Below are positions 41,630 through 52,053 of a stretch of 64,000 bases of DNA, piece by piece. Every line of letters begins with the position of its first letter. Within the stretch, counting starts at the first letter, position 1. The notes under the pieces are model-generated. The model did not search any database and had not been told where the DNA came from. It saw only the letters and a list, made by a program, of their open reading frames with translations. Origin of the DNA: Stentor coeruleus (taxonomy: Eukaryota; Ciliophora; Heterotrichea; Heterotrichida; Stentoridae); contig MPUH01000120.1 of the NCBI GenBank assembly GCA_001970955.1, positions 37,365-101,364 on the forward strand, given 5' to 3'. The translations under genes were made by a program, and so were the position numbers.

Positions 41630-41765
41630 TAAGTAATTAGTATTTATTAGATTTATAGTTAATGGTTTATTTATCATGTTTATTTATTATGATTTCTTAG
41701 TTGTTATCGAATATTTTTATACTTTAAAAGTATTTATGAATAAAAAAAACTATTAACTTAAACTA

Positions 41766-44099
41766 TTATGTAGTTTTTAATGATTTAAGAAAAGCTACTT
41801 TATCTTCTTCTTTTCGCTGAGTCCAGTCTCCATGATAAAGTTCAATTGTTTCTATTTTCAAAGCTTTAAGCATTTTTTCTCTCATTTTATAAATCCCTAT
41901 TAGATTAGTGTCATTCAAAGCAGAAACAAAATTTTGTGATTGGAAATTATAGTTTTCACCTAAATAATAAAACACAGGCCTTCCTTCAATTTTTAATTTG
42001 ACAACATTTCCAAATATTACTGAGCTTTGTTCATCAACAGCCAAATCATTATTTCTTGCTAACTCTGCTATTTGTTTATAAATCCCTAATTTCTCTTCAC
42101 TAACTAAATTATAAGTATATTCTTCAACTTTAGGGAGCATTTTCTCATTAAATCTCTTTAAAAGCTCTATACTTTCAGGTCTTTCATAAGCATTTATTGC
42201 AAGAATTTGCATTAACAAATACATATGATGTGCATCTAAATAATGTGTTCTAATGCTCAAATAGTTATTAAACCAGCTATCATCATAAGTAAACTGTTCA
42301 AATTTCTGATACAATCCTGTATTGAAAATCCTTGAATCTTTGATATTCATAAAAGTCATCATCCATCCTAATCTTATCACAACTTGCAAAGGCATTGAAA
42401 ATTGGTTGCCAGGTTTTCTTAATATTTCCCCTATTTTTAAATTATTTTCATTAATATCTTTAAAACCCATCAAAATCCTAGCAAAAGTAATACTTTTCTT
42501 ACAAAAGTCGATTGAGTTATTCATAACCGCAGCTTGACAGGCTAAAGAAAATTCATCAGGTTCTTGATTTGTTGTATCTCTATCCAATAACCTTTTGACT
42601 AATAATTCATTAGTTTCAAAACCCAATCTATTAATATGCGTAAAAAAATAAAGACTTCGAGAAATTTCAGTATATTCCATATTATGAGAACTATCAAAAA
42701 GTTTATTGTCTACTATTCTCATAAATTCCTTTGTAGCTAATGGTTCATAATTTGCAACAATTATCGCTAAATTCATTAAATCTCGAGAATGATAATAAGG
42801 AAGTCTTTTTTCTGTAAGAATTCTTTTAATAAATAAATTAATACAATCTTGGGAGTTAATTTTTAAGTGCATTAGCCAAGACATGATTTTTAGTAAAAGA
42901 TTATCTGAAATTAATGGTTCTTCAAGAATCCTCACACAATACTTATGAAAAATAGGCCAAAAATCTTTTGCATAGTCTTTTGTTAAGAAAATATTGTTTA
43001 AAAGTTTTTCGAACCTTGCAAAACTTAGCATACTACCTGAAATGTTTTTGTACTTCATTTCATCTAAAACTTTTAATTTTAATTCATTTTGGTTTTCGAA
43101 GAAACTGCACATGTATATTGTAGCTAATTCTGTAATATTGAATAAATTTAAAGATTTTTTGATTGATTCAACAATATACTCGGTGATTTTTGGAGACCAT
43201 TCAACATCATTGTTGACCAGACGCATGATTATGCTTGAGTTTAGTGGGTTTTCTTTGAATTTTTGATATGTTTTTTCATAGATTAGTTCAAGATTTTCTT
43301 TACTAGTATGTTTTGCTTCAATTAAATAGTAAACAATATCTATAAACTCATTAAAAGACTTTGGAGCATCATCAAGTAGAGCTTTAGTTAGTATAATTTC
43401 CAAAGGCATTGTAATTTCTTTCATTTTTGCTATATTAGTATTTGTACTAAATAAATAATAGTGTAAGGCTAAATTATCATAGGATAAATGCTCAAAGTCT
43501 TTATGTTGCATAAAAGAATCAAATATTGTTCTATAAAGCCTTTCTGATCCTATTTTCTTAATCCCTATGCTCCATAACAATGAATTGTATTTGTTTAAAG
43601 GAAGTGAAGCGAAATCTGATGATGTAAAATTTTCTATATGATTTTTAATAGAATTAACAAGTTCTAATGTCATAGAAACTCCAATTCGCATAAAACATAC
43701 ACTATGAATAACATCAATAATATGTTCAAGGCTTAAAGATTCTGATCTTGCATTCAAAGCCCTACACATAGCAGGCCATAAACCATATGAATTTTTATGA
43801 TCTCTGAATTCTGGGTTTTTGATCAAACTAACCATAAGCGATATCATATCTTCTGATTTCATCAAGTATAGTTTTGATGTTAAATTAAAGATATAGTTCT
43901 TAAAAACTTCTTCTTTTCCATAGTGTACCCTTAGTTCAATAATATTGAGTTGTGATACTAATTTTCCTGCATCTGCAAGTTCTTGAGGAGTTAGCATGTT
44001 TGATTTAAAGAAAGCTGTTCTCAAATTATCACTTTTTGAATAACTCCTGAAAACACATCTACTTTTAGTCAGAAATGCCAACATTATTAATGTGTCCAT
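41766..44099 (-). CDS. RAP-domain protein, probably mitochondrial RNA factor
   Basis: 777 residues. The first 20 residues (MLAFLTKSRCVFRSYS) are basic and Ser-rich like a mitochondrial presequence. A long all-helical body of repeated 35-40 residue pairs follows, as in octotricopeptide or FASTK proteins. The last 75 residues fit the RAP domain: GRPVFYYLGENYNF, then NLIGIYKMREKMLKALKIET, then IELYHGDWTQRKEEDKVAFL, matching the family pattern of a K-R-x-L helix, an I-x-x-x-x-W strand and a final K-x-x-(Y/F)-L-x-x-L. RAP proteins of FASTKD, alga and apicomplexan mitochondria process or stabilise organellar RNA. Role here is inferred. Confidence 0.65.
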   Translation of the reverse strand: MDTLIMLAFLTKSRCVFRSYSKSDNLRTAFFKSNMLTPQELADAGKLVSQLNIIELRVHYGKEEVFKNYIFNLTSKLYLMKSEDMISLMVSLIKNPEFRDHKNSYGLWPAMCRALNARSESLSLEHIIDVIHSVCFMRIGVSMTLELVNSIKNHIENFTSSDFASLPLNKYNSLLWSIGIKKIGSERLYRTIFDSFMQHKDFEHLSYDNLALHYYLFSTNTNIAKMKEITMPLEIILTKALLDDAPKSFNEFIDIVYYLIEAKHTSKENLELIYEKTYQKFKENPLNSSIIMRLVNNDVEWSPKITEYIVESIKKSLNLFNITELATIYMCSFFENQNELKLKVLDEMKYKNISGSMLSFARFEKLLNNIFLTKDYAKDFWPIFHKYCVRILEEPLISDNLLLKIMSWLMHLKINSQDCINLFIKRILTEKRLPYYHSRDLMNLAIIVANYEPLATKEFMRIVDNKLFDSSHNMEYTEISRSLYFFTHINRLGFETNELLVKRLLDRDTTNQEPDEFSLACQAAVMNNSIDFCKKSITFARILMGFKDINENNLKIGEILRKPGNQFSMPLQVVIRLGWMMTFMNIKDSRIFNTGLYQKFEQFTYDDSWFNNYLSIRTHYLDAHHMYLLMQILAINAYERPESIELLKRFNEKMLPKVEEYTYNLVSEEKLGIYKQIAELARNNDLAVDEQSSVIFGNVVKLKIEGRPVFYYLGENYNFQSQNFVSALNDTNLIGIYKMREKMLKALKIETIELYHGDWTQRKEEDKVAFLKSLKTT

Positions 44100-45000
44100 T
44101 TAAAATCTGAGATAATTGGTATTTTATTTCATATAAAGATTATTTTTTCAACTTATTTCGTTTTTGTTATCCTATGTATTTTGATTAATTCAATAGTATT
44201 ATTATTCAATTTACTTCTTGTACAAATTTTAGATTTCATTTTGGGATTGTGGATATGGGTTAGCATTTTAAGGTTTTGTGTTAAATAAAACTTTTGCTTT
44301 TATGCTAATTTGGTATTATTGAAGGTATTATCAAAATATGACAACTGAAACATGATAATTGTATTTGGCTTTTATTTTATTATCAACTCAATTTGTAATG
44401 CTTAAAAGGACTTTAGGTATTTTTAATTTATTCTTTTTGCAGAGGAAGTATTGTACAAAATATTTTAATGTTTGAAGAATTTCTTTGAATATTTTCATCT
44501 TTTAGAAGTTTTTTGATCACAACAATTCTTGACAAATAAATGTGCCGGAAAATTTGATTTATTATCTCAATATCTTCAGTTGAAATTAAAAAAACCGGGT
44601 GTTATTCGTATTTTTGATCCACTGTATCTAAGCTATTTTCACTTATCATTAAGATTTACATCTTTAGTTATCAGATTTTTTTTTCAAAATTATGCATATT
44701 AAAGAGAGAATTTAAGGTTTTGGGAGTAATTATCAGTTTATCTGTATTTTTTTTATCATAAAAATATTTCTTTTTCACTGAATAATTTAACTAGAATTTT
44801 AGCCTAGTTTAATTTTGGTTGTGAAATTATAATTCTAATTCCCAACAAAATTCTAACTATCTTAATTCTTATACATCAAAATCAGGAAAAAAAACTTAGG
44901 AAAAAATCAACACAAATTCAAACAATTCTTTAATCTATCAAAAATTTAAAATTACTATTATCATAATAAACACTAAAAATAATTTCTTAACTAAACTATT
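44100..45000. other. Intergenic, tandem - strand genes
   Basis: About 900 bp between the start of the RAP gene and the 3' end of the EF-hand gene. AT-rich. A 59-codon open frame without ATG on the - strand near 44420-44600 is of a size expected by chance. No RNA gene or repeat seen. Confidence 0.5.
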
Positions 45001-47028
45001 TTAATATCTTTGTGGAGACTTAGGTGTCACTTCATCCACAAATTCACTATAACTAACTCTTCCATCTTTATTCTTATCATACTTTTCCATAAGTCCCTGA
45101 AGATCTTTTCCATATACAATTATTCCTTGACTTTGAAGAACTGACTGGAACTCATTCATTGTAATAAACCCATTCTTATCTTTATCCAAAGCTATAAAAG
45201 CCTGATAAAGACTAAACCCTGGCAAATTACTCATTCTTTGCCTAATCCTTTCAGCTATAATTTCTGCATCAAGTACAAGTCTAAAAGTATTCAAAAAAAC
45301 ATTTAAAGTATCTCTAGCAAACAATTTTTTCCTATCAATTCCAGGTATATTAAAAGCAGGTCTATTTCTAATAAGTTTTGAATATTCTTCTTGTTTTGGG
45401 GTGAAAATATCACAAAAATCAGAAAACCTTAGCCTATTATCTTGTAATCGTGAATAATGTTTAACTAAAAGATAAAGTTCATCTCTACTTGCCCTAAAAG
45501 AAAAGTAAGATAATGTGTTTTCCATATCAGAAATCCCAATCATACCTAAATCATGTTGATCAAACATACGAAAAGCATCAACAAGATTGAAATCATGTTT
45601 GAGTGAAAGGTTGTTTTTACAGGATTCGATTTCTCTTGAGATTTTTATTTCTTCTTTAAATCCTGATACAACTTCATTTAATTCTATTGGATTAGGTCTT
45701 GAATTTTGATTTTGATATTGCGAAGAATTTAATGTTGGGAATGAAACACTATTATTTGGACTTGAGCGTCTTAAAGGAGAGCTTTTTCTTTGAATATTTC
45801 TGTATTCTGTGGATTTATTAAAATCAGCTGTTTCGTAATAGCTTTTATCTGGAGATCTTTGATAAGCATTAAGAGTTGAATAACGAAGTGGTGATGAAGC
45901 TCTGAATGAGGAATCTTTTAATGGTGAACTATGTGTTCTATTTAATGGAGCTCTTAATGGTGAAGATTGACGAGGATTTTCAATAGTTGTTTGTGGAATT
46001 GATTGTCTAGAATATTCATTAAGAGAAATTGATGAAATTGCTGAAGGACGTTGATAATCTGGTCTAATACTAGAGTTTTTTAATGGAGATGAACGTCTTA
46101 AAGGTGATGCTCTTCTTAAAGGAGAGCTTTTATTTGGAGAATTTGCTGTCCCTCCACGTTGTAAAGAGTCATATGTTCTATCACAATCTTCTCTTGATTT
46201 ATAAGTAATACTTCTATCAACATATGATCTTAATGGAGCTTGAAAACTTTGTCTTTCTTTAGGTGGTGAAGAATTCTTAAAAGTAAATTGTGAATTTCTT
46301 AAAGGTGATGAATTTCTTTTATACGATGTTTGACCAGGAGATCCTTGCCTACCATTTTTCACACCCGACGTACTTCTACTTGGCATAACACAATCCACAA
46401 ACTCTAAATAACTAATAAGCCCATCACCATCATTATCAACTCTTCGCAAAATTGCATCGATATCATCATCATAAACATTTCTAAACTTTTTCAAAAATGA
46501 TGTTAAAGCATTTCTATCGATATTAGAAGCATTTTTTGTATCAATAGTTCTAAAAGCTTCTAGTAAATTTAAATCGCTTTTCAAAATAATCTCTCTTCGT
46601 ATTGACTCAAGGTTTCTATGATAAAGAACTTCAGCTTGTAAAAGAGCTACAAATAAATATTCGACTTCTTGAGAAAAAACTCCTCTTCTAGCTAATGCTA
46701 AGTCTCTTAAACCAGGGTTTGTGCTTGGAAGTACAATTTGATGAAATTCTAATGGAGACAATCTCCCATCAAGATTGCTATCAAATTGACGTATAATTAA
46801 ATACGCTTCATCATCACTACAAAAAAAGTGGTGTCTGTTTAAAATTTCTTGAATCTCTAAGCTGGATAACGATCCAAGACCAAGACGATCCAAAATTTTG
46901 AAAGTGCTATAAGGATCAAAATCCAAGTTTTTACTTAAGCTATACCTGCATTCTTCAACCTCCTTTTCCTGTTGAGCTGTTCGAAGGAAAATATCAGCAA
47001 GTCTACTTTCTGTATCTGGGGATAACAT
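45001..47028 (-). CDS. EF-hand protein with CDK-site-rich linker
   Basis: 675 residues. At least four canonical Ca2+ loops: DSNLDGRLSPLE (about 84), DNDGDGLISYLE (about 198), DKDKNGFITMNE and DKNKDGRVSYSE near the C terminus, plus diverged loops (DTKNASNIDRNA, DQHDLGMIGISD). Between about residues 230 and 425 lies a disordered Ser/Arg/Pro linker with eleven S-P-x-(K/R) sites, mostly SPLR or SPLK. Similar multi-EF-hand proteins occur in ciliate basal bodies and cortex, so a cytoskeletal Ca2+ sensor is a plausible inference. The linker looks like a target of cell-cycle kinases. Divergent from NOP16, 126 bp between starts. Confidence 0.82.
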   Translation of the reverse strand: MLSPDTESRLADIFLRTAQQEKEVEECRYSLSKNLDFDPYSTFKILDRLGLGSLSSLEIQEILNRHHFFCSDDEAYLIIRQFDSNLDGRLSPLEFHQIVLPSTNPGLRDLALARRGVFSQEVEYLFVALLQAEVLYHRNLESIRREIILKSDLNLLEAFRTIDTKNASNIDRNALTSFLKKFRNVYDDDIDAILRRVDNDGDGLISYLEFVDCVMPSRSTSGVKNGRQGSPGQTSYKRNSSPLRNSQFTFKNSSPPKERQSFQAPLRSYVDRSITYKSREDCDRTYDSLQRGGTANSPNKSSPLRRASPLRRSSPLKNSSIRPDYQRPSAISSISLNEYSRQSIPQTTIENPRQSSPLRAPLNRTHSSPLKDSSFRASSPLRYSTLNAYQRSPDKSYYETADFNKSTEYRNIQRKSSPLRRSSPNNSVSFPTLNSSQYQNQNSRPNPIELNEVVSGFKEEIKISREIESCKNNLSLKHDFNLVDAFRMFDQHDLGMIGISDMENTLSYFSFRASRDELYLLVKHYSRLQDNRLRFSDFCDIFTPKQEEYSKLIRNRPAFNIPGIDRKKLFARDTLNVFLNTFRLVLDAEIIAERIRQRMSNLPGFSLYQAFIALDKDKNGFITMNEFQSVLQSQGIIVYGKDLQGLMEKYDKNKDGRVSYSEFVDEVTPKSPQRY

Positions 47029-47154
47029 ATAATATTACTTGAATTAAGAATTTTTCATATGAAAAAATAACTGCTAATTTTTGGCCTATATAAAAATGAA
47101 TCTTTAAGGTTAATATGAAAAGATTATTAGATGTGAAGTGATTATAAATAATAT

Positions 47155-47556
47155 ATGAAAATTAAAAATAGGAAATCAAGGGGAAGAACTTCGAAAAATA
47201 GGTTGACAGGAAGAACAAAAAAGAAGAGAAATGTTAAACCTGCAGGTTGGCTTAATAAAAACTGGGATGAAAATATGTCAGGGAAATACAACTACGAACA
47301 ACTTGGACTGATGAGAGATCCTCAAAAAGATGTGGACCAACCATTTAAGAAAGAAGCCTTTGCTGAACTTGTTAAGAATGATAAACATGTCCCTACTGGA
47401 ATTCAGATACAAGACTGGCAGAAAAAAATCTTGGAAGTCCTTGTGAAGAAATACCGTAGGGATTATGGATCTATGGCTAGAGATATCAAAATCAATACGT
47501 GGCAATGGACAAAAATACAAATCAGAAAAATGATTGAAGCGAGTTTTACTAGTTAA
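47155..47556 (+). CDS. NOP16: Nucleolar protein 16 (60S ribosome biogenesis)
   Basis: 133 residues. A Lys/Arg-rich N terminus is followed by the Nop16 pattern: LNKNWDENMSGKYNYEQLGL with MRDP, a spacer, then QKKILEVLVKKYRRDYGSMA with RDIKINTWQWTKIQIRKMI, corresponding to the family MARDxKLNxxQxTxxQLxxMI. Acts in pre-60S assembly in the nucleolus. Short for the family (about 180-230) but with both conserved ends. Confidence 0.92.
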   Translation: MKIKNRKSRGRTSKNRLTGRTKKKRNVKPAGWLNKNWDENMSGKYNYEQLGLMRDPQKDVDQPFKKEAFAELVKNDKHVPTGIQIQDWQKKILEVLVKKYRRDYGSMARDIKINTWQWTKIQIRKMIEASFTS

Positions 47557-48182
47557 ATCATGATTTCTAATAATGGTTGTTTGGTTTTTATCGCAGATTT
47601 TTGGCTTGTCTGCTGAATTTTTTTTGAAATTTGCAAGTTTTTTTGTTGTTGGCGAATTGTAAGAATTAAGGTTAAGAGAAGGAAATTAGATGATTGTGAT
47701 GATTTAGGTTTACTTTTATGGTTTTTTAGGAAATTAATTATTTTTACATGAAATAGGAATATTAGATAAGTATATTTCCATGGTTTTTATGATTATAATC
47801 AAAGATTTTTAAGGTTGGATTTGTGATTATAATTTTCACTCAGCTTTATCTTATAAACAAATATAAAGAACACTAAAACAATTTTAAAATAACTTCTTGA
47901 TGATAAGATTAACCTTAAAATTATAAGTATTTAATACTTATTTATCTTTTAAGCACTTTTATTGTATATACATAAGTCCAATAATTAAAGGATTAAACTT
48001 ATACTCAAAGTTTTCCTTAACAAATAAAAAACAAACAAGTTTAATTAACACAAATTCTAAAATGGAAAATTTCTAATAAAACCATAAATTAACTAATATC
48101 AAATTCCAAAAATTATCTTTACTATAAATCTATCTTAAATAAAAACAATAAAGAATTCAATTAAACCTAGTTAGTTTAAAAC
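47557..48182. other. Intergenic, convergent 3' flanks
   Basis: Left half G/T-rich, right half A/C-rich on the + strand, which mirrors the 3' flanks of the two convergent genes. No exon or repeat seen. Confidence 0.5.
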
Positions 48183-50753
48183 CTAATTCATAAGATAATC
48201 TCCAAAAGCACAAAACTCAGGATATTTTCCCACCCACTGATTATAATAATAAAAACTTTTTATATGTTTTATTTCATTATTTTTCACAACATATATATAA
48301 ACTTTATCATCAGCATCAGCTATAAACAAACACTTTTCATCATTTGAATAAACCATATAAGCAATTGGATTTTGACATATAAAAATCTCTTTCTTAACCT
48401 GTTTCAAATATAAATTCCAGATTTTTATAACACCTTCACCATCTCCACTTATAAGAATACTTTCATTCTTATTTGTACAAAAACAACTAATCCAGTTTTT
48501 ATGAATCCTAATCTCTTTATTCCAATATCCTTTTTTAACATCCCAAAATTTAATTACTCCTTTTGCACCTCCAGAAACAATTTTTTTACCATTATTATAA
48601 ATATGAAGTGCAGTGATATCCCCAGTATGTCCTTTAAGTGCTATTATTTCTTTACCAGTTAAATCCCAAGATTTTATAAACCCATCTGAACTATATGAAA
48701 TAAAATTTGAAAGACCTTGTGGTATAAGACCAAGAATCTGATTAAAATGCCCTTCAATTGTATTTTCAATATTAACTGTAAGTAAATTAAATATAACAAG
48801 CTTACAATCAACACCTCCTGAAACCGCATAAGTATTATTTTGAGTAATACAAATACAAGTTACTCCTCCTATAGGTGTATCAGCATGAATCTGAGAATCA
48901 AATAATATATTTTTTTTATGATAATCCATAATTACAATTTTCCCATCTGAACCTCCAGAAATAAGAAATTTATTACATGATGATAAAACCAAGCATCTAA
49001 CACCTTCAAGTCGACCTGATCTATGAACTTGTTTTTCAAAAGATTGAGACTTCATCATGATTTCCCATATTCTTATAAACCCATCTTCTCCTCCTGAAAT
49101 TGCATATTGGTTATCAGAAGTTATTTGTAAACATGTAGCATTTTCAAAACGCCCATCAAAATCTAAGAACTCATCTTCATTTTCACCATATGGAATAATA
49201 GCTGATGACATCGGCATATTTGATAAATGACCTTGCATAACACCTTCTTGACATTTCCAACTTACTCTCCATACTCTAATACACCCATCAGCTCCTCCAG
49301 ATATAGCAACATCCCCATCTTTTCTTATATCTAAACATGTAACACTATATTTTTCTCTCCAGTTCATATCATGACCTGTAAGTTCATATTCAATTCTTCT
49401 TTTGTCTAAATTCCATACTTTAAGTTTTCCATCCTCACCTCCAGTTATAGCTTTTTTATTATCACCTGATATAGCTATACATATAACATATCCATGATGG
49501 GCTTTGGTTTTTGATAACTTTTTACGATTTTTTATATCCCAAAAACAAACATATGTATCTTTACCTCCTGATATTGCTATTCTATTATCAGAAGTTATTT
49601 TTATTATGTTTACTCCATTTTTATGTATTTGTCGAGAAAAAAGCTCTTCGTTGTTTTCTAAATCCCAAAACACTACTTTACCATCACTTCCTCCTGATAC
49701 TAATATTTTCCCATCTGTAGTTATAGCTGCGGTAAGTACAGCTCCATCATCTACGATATCAATTTCGTGATGTTCTTTTAGTAACTTTAGTTTATCTTTA
49801 AAAGATAAGAATTTTTGAGATAATGAAGGATGTAAAGAAAATATTGTATCGTTGTATTTCTTTAAAAGTTGTAGTAATGATGGATATATTTTTTTATTCA
49901 TTGGGTTTTGTTGAAATATTGATGTTATTATATCAGAAAAAGGATAAGTTGTGATGGGATTAAGGAATTCTTGGATATGATTAAAAACTTCAGAAAAAGT
50001 AGTTTTGTTGATATTAGATAAGGATTCAAATGATATAGGTAAATCATGATCTGATAAATATAAAGATAATAGTCCAGTTGCATATATGTCAATTGAATGA
50101 TTAAAATCTAAGTTTGAATCTGATACTTTAAGAACTGGTTTAATTCTCTTATCTAAGTCCTCAGCCTGATTATATTTTATTGATGATATATCCTGAAACT
50201 GTAATTCATCTTTATTATGTGATATGTTTTCTATAAATAATTGACTTATATCAAAAAGTCCAAAAAAAAGTTTTCCATAGCCGGTGATATAAATTTTTTC
50301 AGGGAATAACATTCGATGATATAAATTTTTCTTATGAAGTCGATATAATGCTTTTATAAGATCTTTTATCCATTTTCTTATGTTTTCTTTATCGCAAGGC
50401 TTTGAGATTTCATTGATTTTCTTTTCAATCTCTATTAAGATCATGTAAATTGATTTTAATTGTCCTTTTTTTTCTTCTTGAAATTCTAATGAACTGATAA
50501 AGTTTTCGTATTTAGGATAAGCTGTGGTAAAAACATTGAGAATCTTATCTCCGAGCATTTTGAGATTGATAGTGTTTTGGCTTGAGAATTTTAATACCAT
50601 GTATTTGGAAATTTGATGATCTACTTTGTAAATTCCTTGAATTATTTTACCTTTACAGCTAAGATCATGAGGTATACCAGAAATCAATTCTTTACTAGAG
50701 AGCCTAATAAGATGAGGAAGTTTTGGCTTAGAAGAAAGATGCTCACTCTCCAT
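48183..50753 (-). CDS. Pseudokinase-WD40 fusion protein
   Basis: 856 residues. Residues about 30-300 have kinase-fold landmarks: KYMVLKF (VAIK-like), ALYRLHKKNLYHRMLFPEKI (catalytic loop with HRM in place of HRD), LFDIS at the DFG position and SIDIYATGLLSLYL (DxWSxG helix). The catalytic Asp and DFG are lost, so no normal kinase activity is expected. From about 335 to the end are roughly eleven WD40 repeats, with the motif AISGG(E/K/S)DGxIxxWD and similar, probably forming one or two propellers. Ciliate genomes carry many WD40 fusions. Role unknown; a protein-interaction platform is inferred. Confidence 0.82.
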   Translation of the reverse strand: MESEHLSSKPKLPHLIRLSSKELISGIPHDLSCKGKIIQGIYKVDHQISKYMVLKFSSQNTINLKMLGDKILNVFTTAYPKYENFISSLEFQEEKKGQLKSIYMILIEIEKKINEISKPCDKENIRKWIKDLIKALYRLHKKNLYHRMLFPEKIYITGYGKLFFGLFDISQLFIENISHNKDELQFQDISSIKYNQAEDLDKRIKPVLKVSDSNLDFNHSIDIYATGLLSLYLSDHDLPISFESLSNINKTTFSEVFNHIQEFLNPITTYPFSDIITSIFQQNPMNKKIYPSLLQLLKKYNDTIFSLHPSLSQKFLSFKDKLKLLKEHHEIDIVDDGAVLTAAITTDGKILVSGGSDGKVVFWDLENNEELFSRQIHKNGVNIIKITSDNRIAISGGKDTYVCFWDIKNRKKLSKTKAHHGYVICIAISGDNKKAITGGEDGKLKVWNLDKRRIEYELTGHDMNWREKYSVTCLDIRKDGDVAISGGADGCIRVWRVSWKCQEGVMQGHLSNMPMSSAIIPYGENEDEFLDFDGRFENATCLQITSDNQYAISGGEDGFIRIWEIMMKSQSFEKQVHRSGRLEGVRCLVLSSCNKFLISGGSDGKIVIMDYHKKNILFDSQIHADTPIGGVTCICITQNNTYAVSGGVDCKLVIFNLLTVNIENTIEGHFNQILGLIPQGLSNFISYSSDGFIKSWDLTGKEIIALKGHTGDITALHIYNNGKKIVSGGAKGVIKFWDVKKGYWNKEIRIHKNWISCFCTNKNESILISGDGEGVIKIWNLYLKQVKKEIFICQNPIAYMVYSNDEKCLFIADADDKVYIYVVKNNEIKHIKSFYYYNQWVGKYPEFCAFGDYLMN

Positions 50754-51228
50754 ATAAATAATTAGTGAGAGATAATGCAGATAATAACTTTTTTGAAAAT
50801 GATATTTAAACAGAAGCTAGTCTATTACTATATAGTAAAAATAGATTATTAAACCATTATATATAGTATTTATATAATTTTTACAATTGATAAACCTTAT
50901 AAATATTTTCAATCCTAGACATATAAATTAGTTTATAAACCCTAAGATTAAACTAAAAATAAAAACACAATTATATTTTAAACATAACTCCACATAAATA
51001 ACCTATTTTAATAGCTTCAAAAAGCCTTAAATCTTATATATCTTATTTTGAATCTAATAAAATATTAATCTTATGAAAATGGATTATAATATACTATATA
51101 AATATGGTTCAGTATTAGCTAGAAGTTGATAGTCCTACTTCTAAACACTACTGATATAAAAATAGGAATACCAGGAGAGTTGATTAAGTCCGAACTCTAA
51201 AAAAATTCCTTACATATATATAAAAATA
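50754..51228. other. Intergenic, tandem - strand genes
   Basis: 5' flank of the WD40 gene and 3' flank of the next. AT-rich; nothing recognised. Confidence 0.5.
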
Positions 51229-51660
51229 TTATCTAACTAAATCTTTAAGTATATTCTGATGTCTAGCAATCCAAATCGATGCAAGCATACTATTGTAATG
51301 ATAAATAACACAAATAATAACCTTTACAATTGCTTTTTTCTGATTATTACTAAGTTGTGAGAAAAGGTCTTCTGAGTCAATATCAACAATTGCTTTAAAT
51401 TTCCCACCATCATGAGTTATGTCGAGCTTATAATTCCAGTTTCTAATTTTCATATATTCGTTTAATAGTTTTTCAGGGTCTGTGATATAAAGAAGCTCGG
51501 ATTCTCTCATTATTAAGTTAGGGACTATCCGAATGCTATCACTGTCTTCGTGAGGTGAAGAACTTCTTATTCTTTCAGTACCATTTCCTGCATATGTACC
51601 GCGATGATATGATTGGAAAGAATTATCCATTATAAACCCCCCCCTCTGCTTAAAGTTCAT
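51229..51660 (-). CDS. Small protein with possible dsRNA-binding-like domain
   Basis: 143 residues from the first ATG, or 133 from the in-frame ATG at 51630. A run of eight C (G on the coding strand) lies between them, so the N-terminal reading depends on a homopolymer and the second start is safer. Residues about 62-125 (KLLNEYMKIRNWNYKLDIT, then GGKFKAIVDIDS, then NNQKKAIVKVIICVIYHY) follow the dsRBD layout LLNEYxQ...YxxxxxxGxxHxxxFxVxVxI...SKKxAKxxAAxxxL, but the GPxH loop and the basic KKxAK are weak. Might be a structural rather than RNA-binding version. Confidence 0.5.
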   Translation of the reverse strand: MNFKQRGGFIMDNSFQSYHRGTYAGNGTERIRSSSPHEDSDSIRIVPNLIMRESELLYITDPEKLLNEYMKIRNWNYKLDITHDGGKFKAIVDIDSEDLFSQLSNNQKKAIVKVIICVIYHYNSMLASIWIARHQNILKDLVR

Positions 51661-52053
51661 ATGTGAATAAACTCCATATTAAAATATATTATATTTTAAG
51701 TAGATTTACTATTGAATATTTTCATTGCAAATTTGATGTCAAGTAAATAAATGCTTTCTTGATAATTTTGTTTTACTTTTAAGCATAAAGTGTAGTTTAT
51801 TAAAATATAATTATATTTAAGAGAACTGCTTGATAATTTTTGTAAGGAGAATTCAATTGTCTGTTAAAAACTCAAAACACATATCCATCTTAAAACTGAT
51901 TATCACGCGATCTAAAATACAATTATTAGCGACTTAAAATAAGTTAATCTATTTAGTAAAGCAAGTGAAAATAAAGGAAAAAAATTTTTATTAGAATCAA
52001 TATAACTTATATAAAAAAATGCTAAAATCCTTTACTTCTGAATTCCATTAGAT
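51661..52053. other. Intergenic, divergent upstream region
   Basis: AT-rich spacer between divergent starts; no motif recognised. Confidence 0.5.

Noticed and set aside
44420-44600. 59-codon open frame on the - strand without ATG
   Set aside because: No start, no recognisable family, size compatible with chance in AT-rich DNA.
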